Numbered from the stretch's first letter, positions 10,601 through 24,184 are shown. The stretch is DNA of 64,000 nucleotides from Artemisia argyi (GCA_030686995.1 CM060707.1:79217472-79281471); one strand, 5' to 3'. The notes: generated by a model from the sequence alone, not told the origin. Translations and numbers: made by a program.

Positions 10601-13600
10601 TGTCACACCCCCAAAATCGGGTCCAGCGGAAGCATACATGTAGCTGGGGTGTAACTCAATTGATATCACAACACTAGTTCAAAAATGGTTTGCACTTGAA
10701 TCATTTAAAATAAAATTGTTTAACCAAAAGTATGAATTTACATCGTTTAAAGTAATGCGGAAGTAGGCCCTTAAAATAGTTTAAAACAGTCCCCAAATGA
10801 TTAAATCAGAGTCTTCTATGACCATGCCATGCCCTGCCAAAACCTCCAGTAGCGTGCCATAGCTTAAAACCTGAAAATACATGCTAAAGTGTCAACACAA
10901 TGGTTGGTGAGTTCATAGAGTCTTGTGAAAAAGAATGTAATGCATTGAAATGAAGATTTCCCAGCAAAGGCATCGTAAATCCACTCAGTTCCAAGTCCCG
11001 CCATAAGAGACTTGTAACCTGTGTGTTTACAACCCACTGCCAAATGTAATATGTTTGTAATAAATCAGTCATAAGATTGTTGCAAAGACATCGTAATTCT
11101 GTAGTAATAGTGGTGGAAAAGTATCGTAATTCCGTAAGTAATTTTTGTATGTACAATAGCCACAAGTATAAAGTGAACCGACATAAATGTCAAAAATGCT
11201 ACATTGTCCCTTAAGCTCATGACCCCGAAGCTAGACTTTGTAATGCCCCAACAGAGTGTCTACCAGGCACTCACTTGATAAGACATGAAATGCATTCGTC
11301 CCGTTGGAGCAACCCAAACACGAATGGAGGCGTCACCCTCAATAGATCTATTCACTCACTCTCGCTTAGTACTTGAAATTAACGGTCCATGATATTGAAA
11401 AGGGGACTTGTTATGAAGTGGTAGTAAGGCAACTTAAGCAATGTATGGAATTTGTAATACTTGGGCATGTACAAAAATAGTTGTTGCAATGTATTCTCCC
11501 CCCATGGGATTTGAAATCGTATAAAAGTATAACACGAGTATTTAAGCATGTATCTCCCCCAAAGAGTTTGTAAAGTAATTAAACCAGTAAAAGTGGGGCT
11601 ATGACTCACCTGAAGCTGATGTTACCATGAACATGTAATGAGCTGAAAAACAAGGCGCGCACACTAGCCGCAACCTAATGTGAATGATGAACGATCTACT
11701 TTAGATCATGAAATGATGTTATGAATGTCCATGCACATGTTTCTATACCACTCTACTCTTTGTAAAAACACTTGTGTTATCAAAAGTATATAATCCAAGT
11801 ATTTGGAAAATATTGCTATTAGAAAATATAAATAGCTAGTTATAATATATATATATACTTATATATATATAACGTAAGTTTCCATGTAAGCATTGAAATA
11901 CTCGGGTTGTAATCCTTGAAATGATGAAAACATACTCGTAATAACTAATACTACGTTAGTTATAAAGCTCGGTACTTAATATTATGTTTAGCTTATAAAT
12001 GTACTTCGTAGTTTTTGCGCCAAATTATATTAAAAGCTGTCAAATATAAAAGGGTTTTAGCCGATATTCAAACGAGTATATCTTTGTCGTTACTTGTCCG
12101 TTTTACTTGTTCTTTATGTCCACGGTTACGTCTTAGTATATAGTAATATATTTTGGAAAGCTCGGCTCCTCCGGGTTACGTCTAAAGTCTCTTTTTGTCC
12201 ATTGAAAAACGTCCAACAGCAAACAAATTTCCAGAAAATACATTTCGTCAACAATCTTGCAAAAATCATAACTTCTTCGTTATAAGCTCTTTTTAATCCG
12301 TTCTTTCGCCTACGGATTCGTTTTTGAAAGTATTTTCTAAAAATTTTGCCAAAGTTCCCTTGGTGTTTACTGATTTTCCAGATTTTTACAAAACGGAACA
12401 GCATGTCTAAAATAGGTTCCAAATCAAGTTTCCAAGGTTAAAAACTAATTTCTACCATCACCAAACCTCTTGTAATCACCACATGGCTAATCTAATCTTA
12501 CCATACACCTTCTTAGGGTGCCATGGACTCCTAACCAAGTTATTAGAGCAAGGGGATTCATAACTAAAAAGTTAGGGTTTGTATGTTTCTTTTTAGCCAA
12601 AATAAAGTGTGGTATAGTTACTTGTACATGGTTTTTAGCATGATACTTATGTAATACATGTAAAAATAGGATGATCCATGAAAAAATAAAGATGAAAACT
12701 TACTTGATAAAATGAGATGATTATAGGATGATTATGCTTGATGTTCTTGTGTTTTTGTTGCTTGATTCTTGATTAGGCATGTAAAATGAACAAGTTTAGT
12801 GTTTTACTTTATGGAAAATGATCACTTGATCATGGAGATCAATTATGGGTCGTGGGTTTGGAGAAAAAATGGAAGAGATGAGCAAGTTTTGATCTTAGCC
12901 AAAATATTGTGAATTATGATTATGTAATTTGGTAAAGTTATGTTGTAAAAGGTTTATTATTATAAAAGGGTTAAGTTAATGCTAGGGGTTAAAAAGGGTG
13001 GCACATGGCCGGTTTTTCAAGGGTAGAAGGGGGGGGGGTTAGGGTACTTGGTATTTAATTAGAAAACTTGTATGAATTTTGCACTAGTTTGTGTTTTTAG
13101 TTACGATCGGGTACCGGTTTTATTAGAAATAAATGTCCACGAAGTTTACCGGGATGAAATAAAGTTATAATAATGTTAAAAACATATTAAAAATATGTTG
13201 GGTACATTTACTGAGTGATCGGGTGATTATTGTTTAGTTTTAACGAAAACCGTCGTTATATTCATATGCGTACGTAATAAATAAAATAAATTTCCAAAAT
13301 ACTGGGTAACTGAATGTTATAACTTTTAAGATGTTAAAATGGATATAAAAATATGTCGGGACCATTGTGGGAATATTTAGATATATTCGTCGTGTATAAA
13401 CCGGGTGTTAACGTTTACTATAAATACTTATACGTAAAAACGTTAATTGTACTGAATGTAATAATTTGAAGATCCTGAGAGTGGTATAACATGAAAATGC
13501 TGTTATGATGATATGCAGACTATCCCCAGTCCGTATGCAGTGTACTTAACACTAATGAAATGAATTCGCACCTAAACCAATCCGGTTACGCGAATTTGAA

Positions 13601-13842
13601 TACCCGTAAACTAAATTTACGATGAAATAAGTAATGCAAGTGAATAGTGAAAACTTTTCCAGCAATGAATAGTGTTTAGTGAATAGTAATTTTTCTGAAT
13701 GCTTCTCGGAATGTCAAACTGACACCAAAAATGATGAATAGTAAACTGATGAATAGTGTTTTGATGAATAGTGTTTGATGAATAGTATTTTTCCAAAGTT
13801 CGGGAAATAACCTGAAATGACCTGAAATGGTGAGTTGTGACA
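10601..13842 (-). repeat. LTR copy 1 of the non-autonomous element
   Basis: 3242 bp, plus-strand start TGTCACACCCCC and end GAGTTGTGACA. It contains a TATA-like (AT)n block at about 11845-11875, the module shared with gypsy LTRs (11547-11611) and a GATGAATAGT-type repeat near 13640-13790. Short open frames inside it have no coding signature. Confidence 0.93.
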
Positions 13843-13878
13843 GTCTTCCCCTCTAAAAGGAACTTCGTCCCGAAGTTC
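13843..13878 (-). promoter_or_regulatory. Polypurine tract plus inverted repeat, copy 1
   Basis: The minus strand reads AGAGGGGAAGAC immediately before the LTR start TGTCACAAC. It is preceded by the palindrome GAACTTCG-TCC-CGAAGTTC (13860-13878). The CGGGACGAAGTTC word followed by a purine tract is, as I recall, the usual 3' end of Tekay/Del gypsy elements. The same arrangement recurs at 17758-17793. Confidence 0.75.
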
Positions 13879-14496
13879 AGTTTATGTTGGTTTCTGAAAG
13901 CATATTGGTGAAAAGGTGATGAAAAGTATGAATGTTCTGACAATAAGGGTATACTCACACATGCATGAAACATTTGGAAAATGAGTTGAGAATTTATTCC
14001 AGACAGAATTTTATTATAACCATTCTCAGTGTTGCAAAATTCATTTCTGAGTCAGACATAGGTGGTCAGCCTATATCTCACTATCCCGGGTTGAATATAA
14101 ATGACCAGTCTATATTCCACCGAGGTTCCATGAATTTTGAAATACTCAGCTCAGTTATACTAAGACTATGTCCTTCACAAATACCAAGACGTTCTGAAAG
14201 ACAAAAGCAAATGACCAAACTCGAGGTCAAATGATGAAACTATGCAAGGAAAAACATAATGCGGTGACATATATGATACGTGAACATGCTTATATGAAAG
14301 ACAATTATAGTAATCAACTATAATAAATGAATATAATATATATCAGATAATGAGACACAAATCTCATCACCTATGTCAGCAACTAACCACAAATGAGGCT
14401 TCAGCTTGGCAGGCAGGCACGTGACGGTCATAGGGTTAAGTTTTCTTGAAAGTAGCTATAGTCTAGGTTTTAAAACACTTAGTTCGCTATAGCCAA

Positions 14497-14510
14497 AGCT
14501 CTGATGCCAA
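14497..14510 (-). promoter_or_regulatory. Primer-binding site, interior 1
   Basis: Minus strand TTGGCATCAGAGCT, two bases after the LTR end TGTGACA. It resembles a methionine tRNA 3'-end complement (TGGTATCAGAGC) and agrees with the gypsy site at 58597-58610 in its first 13 bases. Confidence 0.8.
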
Positions 14511-14512
14511 TC

Positions 14513-17500
14513 TGTCACACCCCCAAAATCGGGTCCAGCGGAAGCATACATGTAGCTGGGGTGTAACTCAATTGATATCACAACACTAGTTCAAAAATGG
14601 TTTGCACTTGAATCATTTAAAATAAAATTGTTTAACCAAAAGTATGAATTTACATCGTTTAAAGTAATGCGGAAGTAGGCCCTTAAAATAGTTTAAAACA
14701 GTCCCCAAATGATTAAATCAGAGTCTTCTATGACCATGCCATGCCCTGCCAAAACCTCCAGTAGCGTGCCATAGCTTAAAACCTGAAAATACATGCTAAA
14801 GTGTCAACACAATGGTTGGTGAGTTCATAGAGTCTTGTGAAAAAGAATGTAATGCATTGAAATGAAGATTTCCCAGCAAAGGCATCGTAAATCCACTCAG
14901 TTCCAAGTCCCGCCATAAGAGACTTGTAACCTGTGTGTTTACAACCCACTGCCAAATGTAATATGTTTGTAATAAATCAGTCATAAGATTGTTGCAAAGA
15001 CATCGTAATTCTGTAGTAATAGTGGTGGAAAAGTATCGTAATTCCGTAAGTAATTTTTGTATGTACAATAGCCACAAGTATAAAGTGAACCGACATAAAT
15101 GTCAAAAATGCTACATTGTCCCTTAAGCTCATGACCCCGAAGCTAGACTTTGTAATGCCCCAACAGAGTGTCTACCAGGCACTCACTTGATAAGACATGA
15201 AATGCATTCGTCCCGTTGGAGCAACCCAAACACGAATGGAGGCGTCACCCTCAATAGATCTATTCACTCACTCTCGCTTAGTACTTGAAATTAACGGTCC
15301 ATGATATTGAAAAGGGGACTTGTTATGAAGTGGTAGTAAGGCAACTTAAGCAATGTATGGAATTTGTAATACTTGGGCATGTACAAAAATAGTTGTTGCA
15401 ATGTATTCTCCCCCCATGGGATTTGAAATCGTATAAAAGTATAACACGAGTATTTAAGCATGTATCTCCCCCAAAGAGTTTGTAAAGTAATTAAACCAGT
15501 AAAAGTGGGGCTATGACTCACCTGAAGCTGATGTTACCATGAACATGTAATGAGCTGAAAAACAAGGCGCGCACACTAGCCGCAACCTAATGTGAATGAT
15601 GAACGATCTACTTTAGATCATGAAATGATGTTATGAATGTCCATGCACATGTTTCTATACCACTCTACTCTTTGTAAAAACACTTGTGTTATCAAAAGTA
15701 TATAATCCAAGTATTTGGAAAATATTGCTATTAGAAAATATAAATAGCTAGTTATAATATATATATACTTATATATATATAACGTAAGTTTCCATGTAAG
15801 CATTGAAATACTCGGGTTGTAATCCTTGAAATGATGAAAACATATTCGTAATAACTAATACTACGTTAGTTATAAAGCTCGGTACTTAATATTATGTTTA
15901 GCTTATAAATGTACTTCGTAGTTTTTGCGCCAAATTATATTAAAAGCTGTCAAATATAAAAGGGTTTTAGCCGATATTCAAACGAGTATATCTTTGTCGT
16001 TACTTGTCCGTTTTACTTGTTCTTTATGTCCACGGTTACGTCTTAGTATATAGTAATATATTTTGGAAAGCTCGGCTCCTCCGGGTTACGTCTAAAGTCT
16101 CTTTTTGTCCATTGAAAAACGTCCAACAGCAAACAAATTTCCAGAAAATACATTTCGTCAACAATCTTGCAAAAATCATAACTTCTTCGTTATAAGCTCT
16201 TTTTAATCCGTTCTTTCGCCTACGGATTCGTTTTTGAAAGTATTTTCTAAAAATTTTGCCAAAGTTCCCTTGGTGTTTACTGATTTTCCAGATTTTTACA
16301 AAACAGAACAGCATGTCTAAAATAGGTTCCAAATCAAGTTTCCAAGGTTAAAAACTAATTTCTACCATCACCAAACCTCTTGTAATCACCACATGGCTAA
16401 TCTAATCTTACCATACACCTTCTTAGGGTGCCATGGACTCCTAACCAAGTTATTAGAGCAAGGGGATTCATAACTAAAAAGTTAGGGTTTGTATGTTTCT
16501 TTTTAGCCAAAATAAAGTGTGGTATAGTTACTTGTACATGGTTTTTAGCATGATACTTATGTAATACATGTAAAAATAGGATGATCCATGAAAAAATAAA
16601 GATGAAAACTTACTTGATAAAATGAGATGATTATAGGATGATTATGCTTGATGTTCTTGTGTTTTTGTTGCTTGATTCTTGATTAGGCATGTAAAATGAA
16701 CAAGTTTAGTGTTTTACTTTATGGAAAATGATCACTTGATCATGGAGATCAATTATGGGTCGTGGGTTTGGAGAAAAAATGGAAGAGATGAGCAAGTTTT
16801 GATCTTAGCCAAAATATTGTGAATTATGATTATGTAATTTGGTAAAGTTATGTTGTAAAAGGTTTATTATTATAAAAGGGTTAAGTTAATGCTAGGGGTT
16901 AAAAAGGGTGGCACATGGCCGGTTTTTCAAGGGTAGAAGGGGGGGGGGGGGGGTTAGGGTACTTGGTATTTAATTAGAAAACTTGTATGAATTTTGCACT
17001 AGTTTGTGTTTTTAGTTACGATCGGGTACCGGTTTTATTAGAAATAAATGTCCACGAAGTTTACCGGGATGAAATAAAGTTATAATAATGTTAAAAACAT
17101 ATTAAAAATATGTTGGGTACATTTACTGAGTGATCGGGTGATTATTGTTTAGTTTTAACGAAAACCGTCGTTATATTCATATGCGTACGTAATAAATAAA
17201 ATAAATTTCCAAAATACTGGGTAACTGAATGTTATAACTTTTAAGATGTTAAAATGGATATAAAAATATGTCGGGACCATTGTGGGAATATTTAGATATA
17301 TTCGTCGTGTATAAACCGGGTGTTAACGTTTACTATAAATACTTATACGTAAAAACGTTAATTGTACTGAATGTAATAATTTGAAGATCCTGAGAGTGGT
17401 ATAACATGAAAATGCTGTTATGATGATATGCAGACTATCCCCAGTCCGTATGCAGTGTACTTAACACTAATGAAATGAATTCGCACCTAAACCAATCCGG

Positions 17501-17757
17501 TTACGCGAATTTGAATACCCGTAAACTAAATTTACGATGAAATAAGTAATGCAAGTGAATAGTGAAAACTTTTCCAGCAATGAATAGTGTTTAGTGAATA
17601 GTAATTTTTCTGAATGCTTCTCGGAATGTCAAACTGACACCAAAAATGATGAATAGTAAACTGATGAATAGTGTTTTGATGAATAGTGTTTGATGAATAG
17701 TGTTTTTCCAAAGTTCGGGAAATAACCTGAAATGACCTGAAATGGTGAGTTGTGACA
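14513..17757 (-). repeat. LTR copy 2 (middle, shared) of the non-autonomous element
   Basis: 3245 bp. It differs from copy 1 by only a few substitutions (for example catattcgta near 15841 and aaaacagaac near 16302), a shorter AT run and a longer G run near 16940. Confidence 0.93.
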
Positions 17758-18427
17758 GTCTTCCCCTCTAAAAGGAACTTCGTCCCGAAGTTCAGTTTAT
17801 GTTGGTTTCTGAAAGCATATTGGTGAAAAGGTGATGAAAAGTATGAATGTTCTGACAATAAGGGTATACTCACACATGCATGAAACATTTGGAAAATGAG
17901 TTGAGAATTTATTCCAGACAGAATTTTATTATAACCATTCTCAGTGTTGCAAAATTCATTTCTGAGTCAGACATAGGTGGTCAGCCTATATCTCACTATC
18001 CCGGGTTGAATATAAATGACCAGTCTATATTCCACCGAGGTTCCATGAATTTTGAAATACTCAGCTCAGTTATACTAAGACTATGTCCTTCACAAATACC
18101 AAGACGTTCTGAAAGACAAAAGCAAATGACCAAACTCGAGGTCAAATGATGAAACTATGCAAGGAAAAACATAATGCGGTGACATATATGATACGTGAAC
18201 ATGCTTATATAAAAGACAATTATAGTAATCAACTATAATAAATGAATATAATATATATCAGATAATGAGACACAAATCTCATCACCTATGTCAGCAACTA
18301 ACCACAAATGAGGCTTCAGCTTGGCAGGCAGGCACGTGACGGTCATAGGGTTAAGTTTTCTTGAAAGTAGCTATAGTCTAGGTTTTAAAACACTTAGTTC
18401 GCTATAGCCAAAGCTCTGATGCCAATC
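17758..18427 (-). other. Interior 2 of the non-autonomous element (670 bp)
   Basis: Identical in length and nearly identical in sequence to interior 1 (one visible change, atataaaagac against atatgaaagac). It holds a second polypurine tract (17758-17771) and a second primer-binding site (18412-18425). Confidence 0.85.
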
Positions 18428-21400
18428 TGTCACACCCCCAAAATCGGGTCCAGCGGAAGCATACATGTAGCTGGGGTGTAACTCAATTGATATCACAACA
18501 CTAGTTCAAAAATGGTTTGCACTTGAATCATTTAAAATAAAATTGTTTAACCAAAAGTATGAATTTACATCGTTTAAAGTAATGCGGAAGTAGGCCCTTA
18601 AAATAGTTTAAAACAGTCCCCAAATGATTAAATCAGAGTCTTCTATGACCATGCCATGCCCTGCCAAAACCTCCAGTAGCGTGCCATAGCTTAAAACCTG
18701 AAAATACATGCTAAAGTGTCAACACAATGGTTGGTGAGTTCATAGAGTCTTGTGAAAAAGAATGTAATGCATTGAAATGAAGATTTCTCAGCAAAGGCAT
18801 CGTAAATCCACTCAGTTCCAAGTCCCGCCATAAGAGACTTGTAACCTGTGTGTTTACAACCCACTGCCAAATGTAATATGTTTGTAATAAATCAGTCATA
18901 AGATTGTTGCAAAGACATCGTAATTCTGTAGTAATAGTGGTGGAAAATTATCGTAATTCCGTAAGTAATTTTTGTATGTACAATAGCCACAAGTATAAAG
19001 TGAACCGACATAAATGTCAAAAATGCTACATTGTCCCTTAAGCTCATGACCCCGAAGCTAGACTTTGTAATGCCCCAACAGAGTGTCTACCAGGCACTCA
19101 CTTGATAAGACATGAAATGCATTCGTCCCGTTGGAGCAACCCAAACACGAATGGAGGCGTCACCCTCAATAGATCTATTCACTCACTCTCGCTTAGTACT
19201 TGAAATTAACGGTCCATGATATTGAAAAGGGGACTTGTTATGAAGTGGTAGTAAGGCAACTTAAGCAATGTATGGAATTTGTAATACTTGGGCATGTACA
19301 AAAATAGTTGTTGCAATGTATTCTCCCCCCATGGGATTTGAAATCGTATAAAAGTATAACACGAGTATTTAAGCATGTATCTCCCCCAAAGAGTTTGTAA
19401 AGTAATTAAACCAGTAAAAGTGGGGCTATGACTCACCTGAAGCTGATGTTACCATGAACATGTAATGAGCTGAAAAACAAGGCGCGCACACTAGCCGCAA
19501 CCTAATGTGAATGATGAACGATCTACTTTAGATCATGAAATGATGTTATGAATGTCCATGCACATGTTTCTATACCACTCTACTCTTTGTAAAAACACTT
19601 GTGTTATCAAAAGTATATAATCCAAGTATTTGGAAAATATTGCTATTAGAAAATATAAATAGCTAGTTATAATATATATATACTTATATATATATAACGT
19701 AAGTTTCCATGTAAGCATTGAAATACTCGGGTTGTAATCCTTGAAATGATGAAAACATACTCGTAATAACTAATACTACGTTAGTTATAAAGCTCGGTAC
19801 TTAATATTATGTTTAGCTTATAAATGTACTTCGTAGTTTTTGCGCCAAATTATATTAAAAGCTGTCAAATATAAAAGGGTTTTAGCCGATATTCAAACGA
19901 GTATATCTTTGTCGTTACTTGTCCGTTTTACTTGTTCTTTATGTCCACGGTTACGTCTTAGTATATAGTAATATATTTTGGAAAGCTCGGCTCCTCCGGG
20001 TTACGTCTAAAGTCTCTTTTTGTCCATTGAAAAACGTCCAACAGCAAACAAATTTCCAGAAAATACATTTCGTCAACAATCTTGCAAAAATCATAACTTC
20101 TTCGTTATAAGCTCTTTTTAATCCGTTCTTTCGCCTACGGATTCGTTTTTGAAAGTATTTTCTAAAAATTTTGCCAAAGTTCCCTTGGTGTTTACTGATT
20201 TTCCAGATTTTTACAAAACGGAACAGCATGTCTAAAATAGGTTCCAAATCAAGTTTCCAAGGTTAAAAACTAATTTCTACCATCACCAAACCTCTTGTAA
20301 TCACCACATGGCTAATCTAATCTTACCATACACCTTCTTAGGGTGCCATGGACTCCTAACCAAGTTATTAGAGCAAGGGGATTCATAACTAAAAAGTTAG
20401 GGTTTGTATGTTTCTTTTTAGCCAAAATAAAGTGTGGTATAGTTACTTGTACATGGTTTTTAGCATGATACTTATGTAATACATGTAAAAATAGGATGAT
20501 CCATGAAAAAATAAAGATGAAAACTTACTTGATAAAATGAGATGATTATAGGATGATTATGCTTGATGTTCTTGTGTTTTTGTTGCTTGATTCTTGATTA
20601 GGCATGTAAAATGAACAAGTTTAGTGTTTTACTTTATGGAAAATGATCACTTGATCATGGAGATCAATTATGGGTCGTGGGTTTGGAGAAAAAATGGAAG
20701 AGATGAGCAAGTTTTGATCTTAGCCAAAATATTGTGAATTATGATTATGTAATTTGGTAAAGTTATGTTGTAAAAGGTTTATTATTATAAAAGGGTTAAG
20801 TTAATGCTAGGGGTTAAAAAGGGTGGCACATGGCCGGTTTTTCAAGGGTAGAAGGGGGGGGGGGTTAGGGTACTTGGTATTTAATTAGAAAACTTGTATG
20901 AATTTTGCACTAGTTTGTGTTTTTAGTTACGATCGGGTACCGGTTTTATTAGAAATAAATGTCCACGAAGTTTACCGGGATGAAATAAAGTTATAATAAT
21001 GTTAAAAACATATTAAAAATATGTTGGGTACATTTACTGAGTGATCGGGTGATTATTGTTTAGTTTTAACGAAAACCGTCGTTATATTCATATGCGTACG
21101 TAATAAATAAAATAAATTTCCAAAATACTGGGTAACTGAATGTTATAACTTTTAAGATGTTAAAGTGGATATAAAAATATGTCGGGACCATTGTGGGAAT
21201 ATTTAGATATATTCGTCGTGTATAAACCGGGTGTTAACGTTTACTATAAATACTTATACGTAAAAACGTTAATTGTACTGAATGTAATAATTTGAAGATC
21301 CTGAGAGTGGTATAACATGAAAATGCTGTTATGATGATATGCAGACTATCCCCAGTCCGTATGCAGTGTACTTAACACTAATGAAATGAATTCGCACCTA

Positions 21401-21629
21401 AACCAATCCGGTTACGCGAATTTGAATACCCGTAAACTAAATTTACGATGAAATAAGTAATGCAAGTGAATAGTGAAAACTTTTCCAGCAATGAATAGTG
21501 TTTAGTGAATAGTAATTTTTCTGAATGCTTCTCGGAATGTCAAACTGACACCAAAAATGATGAATAGTAAACTGATGAATAGTGTTTTTCCAAAGTTCGG
21601 GAAATAACCTGAAATGGTGAGTTGTGACA
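18428..21629 (-). repeat. LTR copy 3 of the non-autonomous element
   Basis: 3202 bp, about 40 bp shorter than the others. It lacks roughly two GATGAATAGT-type units and one 10-bp aatgacctga copy near its right end. It has private substitutions such as gatttctcag (near 18785) and ttaaagtggat (near 21160). It is followed by the CAAAT duplication. Confidence 0.93.
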
Positions 21630-21634
21630 CAAAT

Positions 21635-24112
21635 TTTTTTAAATCTATTGATGCACTGCTGTCTTTGGAAACATTATTTGAAACATTTGATTTGAGTTTC
21701 CAACTCCCGCAAGTTGAGGCCTTTACGGCATGAAAATGGTTTCCAACAACTGTATCTGTCATTACTTTTAGCCCAGAAGTAGAACTAGCAGTAGAAACTT
21801 TTGTGCTAGCAACAGAATTTACTTTTTCACAAGCAGTAGAACTAGCTGTAGAAACATTTGTTTTACTCTAAAAAGGTCTTTTGTTTGAGCAATGATGATT
21901 GATCTAGTTGCACTAGATCTCATCAACACTGCCCTTGGAACCATATTTATTTTTGGATGAGGGTGAGTCTTTTTAGAAAAGTTTTGATGGTTCACCCTTG
22001 TATGTTGGTTCCAAATAGGTCTTTGGTAGTTAACACAGTTATTCATTATATGCTCAAAACTACCACACTTATAACATGCCTTCTTACTTAACTGATAATC
22101 ATTACCTAATTTATGAGAAACTAGGTTATTGAAATTTCTCTGATTACCCATAGGCTTATTATTAAACCTTTTCATCTGATATCTAGGTATCTCATTATAG
22201 TCAACCATTCTTTTAGAGATATTCTTTCCTAACTCAGGTCTTACAAACTTAACCTGATTAATTCTAGATTAAATTGATGTGGGAATTTCTTCCCTTTTAA
22301 CAATTGGTGTTGACTCTACCTGTTCCTCATCACTATCTGACACCCAATCTTCAATGATTGGAGCATCAGAAAACTTCTTATCATCAACCTTAGGTGTTTC
22401 ATTAACAGCATTACTTGTCTCACCTACAAGTTTATTGATATCTAACTCAGTTATAAATGATAGTTCTTTTCCTGATGGTGCAAAAGCACTTTTCACTAGG
22501 GGTGCTACATCATTATAACCTATTCCACTACCTTTTCTCATCATCTGACTCTCAATTGATTTATTCACTAAGTCAGAAGAAAATTGTTGTTTTTCAACTC
22601 TTACTATGTGTTTTTCTTTCTCTGTAAGAGCTACATCTCTTGCCTATTCTGCTTCATCTAACTTTTTCTTATGTACTTCAATTTCATTATTTTTAAGAAA
22701 AAGCTCAACATCCTGTTTGTTAATCCTATCCACATACTCTAACTTACACTATTTAAGATATTCAAGTCTTCTTTCTACATTTTGAATTCCTACTTTATAA
22801 CCTAAGTTATCAAGTTTTAGGTTTTCAACTTCTTGCCTAAGACTTTCATTTCTAGCTTTAAGCTCTTCCACAGTGTCAAAACATGATTTAAAAGAACAAA
22901 CAGACATGTCAGAATCATTAGATACCTCAAAGTAAGATCCAGAAGATGATGAAGCATACACCATAAATGCAAAGTTACGCACTTTAGGTTTTTCTTCAGC
23001 CAATAAAGCATAGTTGGGTTCCTCCTTAGCCATGTCACTTCAGTCATAGTCACCTAACCCATCACAAGATACCAAAGCAGTAGTGGTCTTTGGCTCTTTA
23101 GTTGCTTTCTTTGTGTTCTCAGTATTCTTCTTTGCATTCTATGGCACATGTTGTTCTGAGCCTTGTACTTGAGCTCTCTTCCAGTCTTCCTTAAGAATCT
23201 TCTAGCTCTCATGGTCAACATAGCCATCTGCCACTTTAAATCAATCTCTTCAAGATCTTCAGGATCAATGTAATCCATATCTTAATTCAGAACTTGAGTA
23301 CCTGTAGTAAGATCAGCCAAGAATGCACAATTAGCAGCATCACTTATTGTGTCACTAATACTAGAACCAGCAGCAGAACCACTAGTGATAGTAGTAGAAA
23401 TTCCATAAGCAAAAGAATGAGTTTCCTGTGAGCCTTTGCTTTTAGAAGACACAAAAGCTAGATTTTGAGTAGCAGAGGATGAAGTAGATGTTGCATTCTG
23501 GTGCTAGACTTCTGATTCATAGACCTTTAAATTGTTTTAGAGATTTTCCAATTTCATAGTTTCAAATCAGGTTTGTTTCTCCTCACAACTGTATGCATGC
23601 TCCATTCTGGTGCTAGACTTCTGACAAACTTAAGATTAATGTCTTCTTGAGGAACTGTATATATCTAACAAGCTTTATATGATCCTGTTATAAGTACCAT
23701 CCAGGCTTTCTCCACTTAAAGAAGTGAAGTTCTCAAATTGATGCTTCAATAAATTCTTCCTTGACTTCTTTGTAGCATCATTGCCTCCAAACCTTGTTTC
23801 AACAACATCCATTAAGTCTTTAGCAATTTCACATCTTTCAGAGTCTAATTAAAATTCATTAGGTATTCCCATCATGAGAATACTGTGTGTTTTGATTTCC
23901 AACTTCCTCAAAGCCTTTTCTTCCTCATATTTAATGGGTACTTCCTTCCCATCAAGTATCTTTGGAAGTTGATCACCATTCAGAACTACAATCCATATGT
24001 TGTAGTTAAGCACCCTCATGTACTGACGAATTCTCATCTTCCAAAGCTCATACTCTCCCTGCTTGAGCATGGGCACTTTTGAGGCAATAACCATGTGTGT
24101 TTCATCACACAT
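21635..24112 (-). pseudogene. copia-1 gag (capsid and zinc knuckle), broken
   Basis: The reading starts near 24112 with a copia gag N-terminus (PMLKQGEYELWKMRIRQYM). It continues through KNLLKHQFENFTSLSGESLD (about 23760-23690), [18 protein letters not shown] (about 23250) and an acidic/coiled-coil region with ELKARNESLRQEVENLK (about 22850). A Cys-X2-Cys-X4-His-X4-Cys knuckle, CYKCGSFEHIMNNC, lies near 22070. Frame changes and stops break it into at least six pieces (24112-23849, 23278-23054, 23033-22749, 22568-22269, 22208-21819, 21762-21640). Gag forms the particle and packages RNA. The protein is separated from protease by the 11-kb insertion. Confidence 0.88.
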
Positions 24113-24184
24113 GACTTCAGTATTTGTTTAGGAATAGATTTGAGTAAAAACAAATTCTTCTTGATTACAACTACTAGATCACAA

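Larger units (their letters stand above)
13843..14512 (-). other. Interior 1 of the non-autonomous element (670 bp, non-coding)
   Basis: Starts (plus strand) with gtcttcccctctaaaagg and ends with the primer-binding site. No retroelement protein domain is found in any frame. The longest plus-strand frame (13965-14234) opposes element sense and shows no known domain. Confidence 0.85.
10601..21629 (-). mobile_element. Non-autonomous LTR retrotransposon in tandem form (three LTRs, two interiors)
   Basis: Three near-identical 3.2-kb LTRs (10601-13842, 14513-17757, 18428-21629) alternate with two 670-bp interiors (13843-14512, 17758-18427). The repeat period is 3912-3915 bp. The whole block is bounded by TG...CA and by CAAAT at 10596-10600 and 21630-21634, so it entered as one insertion into copia-1. 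Each interior has a primer-binding site next to one LTR and a polypurine tract next to the other, giving minus orientation. No gag or pol domain exists anywhere in the repeat, so movement must depend on proteins from another element. Long LTRs with a small non-coding interior suggest a LARD-like class with LTR and interior proportions reversed. Confidence 0.93.

Noticed and set aside
11379..12422. Short open frames repeated identically in each 3.9-kb unit (for example 76, 98, 63 and 89 codons)
   Set aside because: They lie in both orientations inside non-coding LTR and interior sequence, have no domain or coding composition, and repeat only because the DNA repeats.
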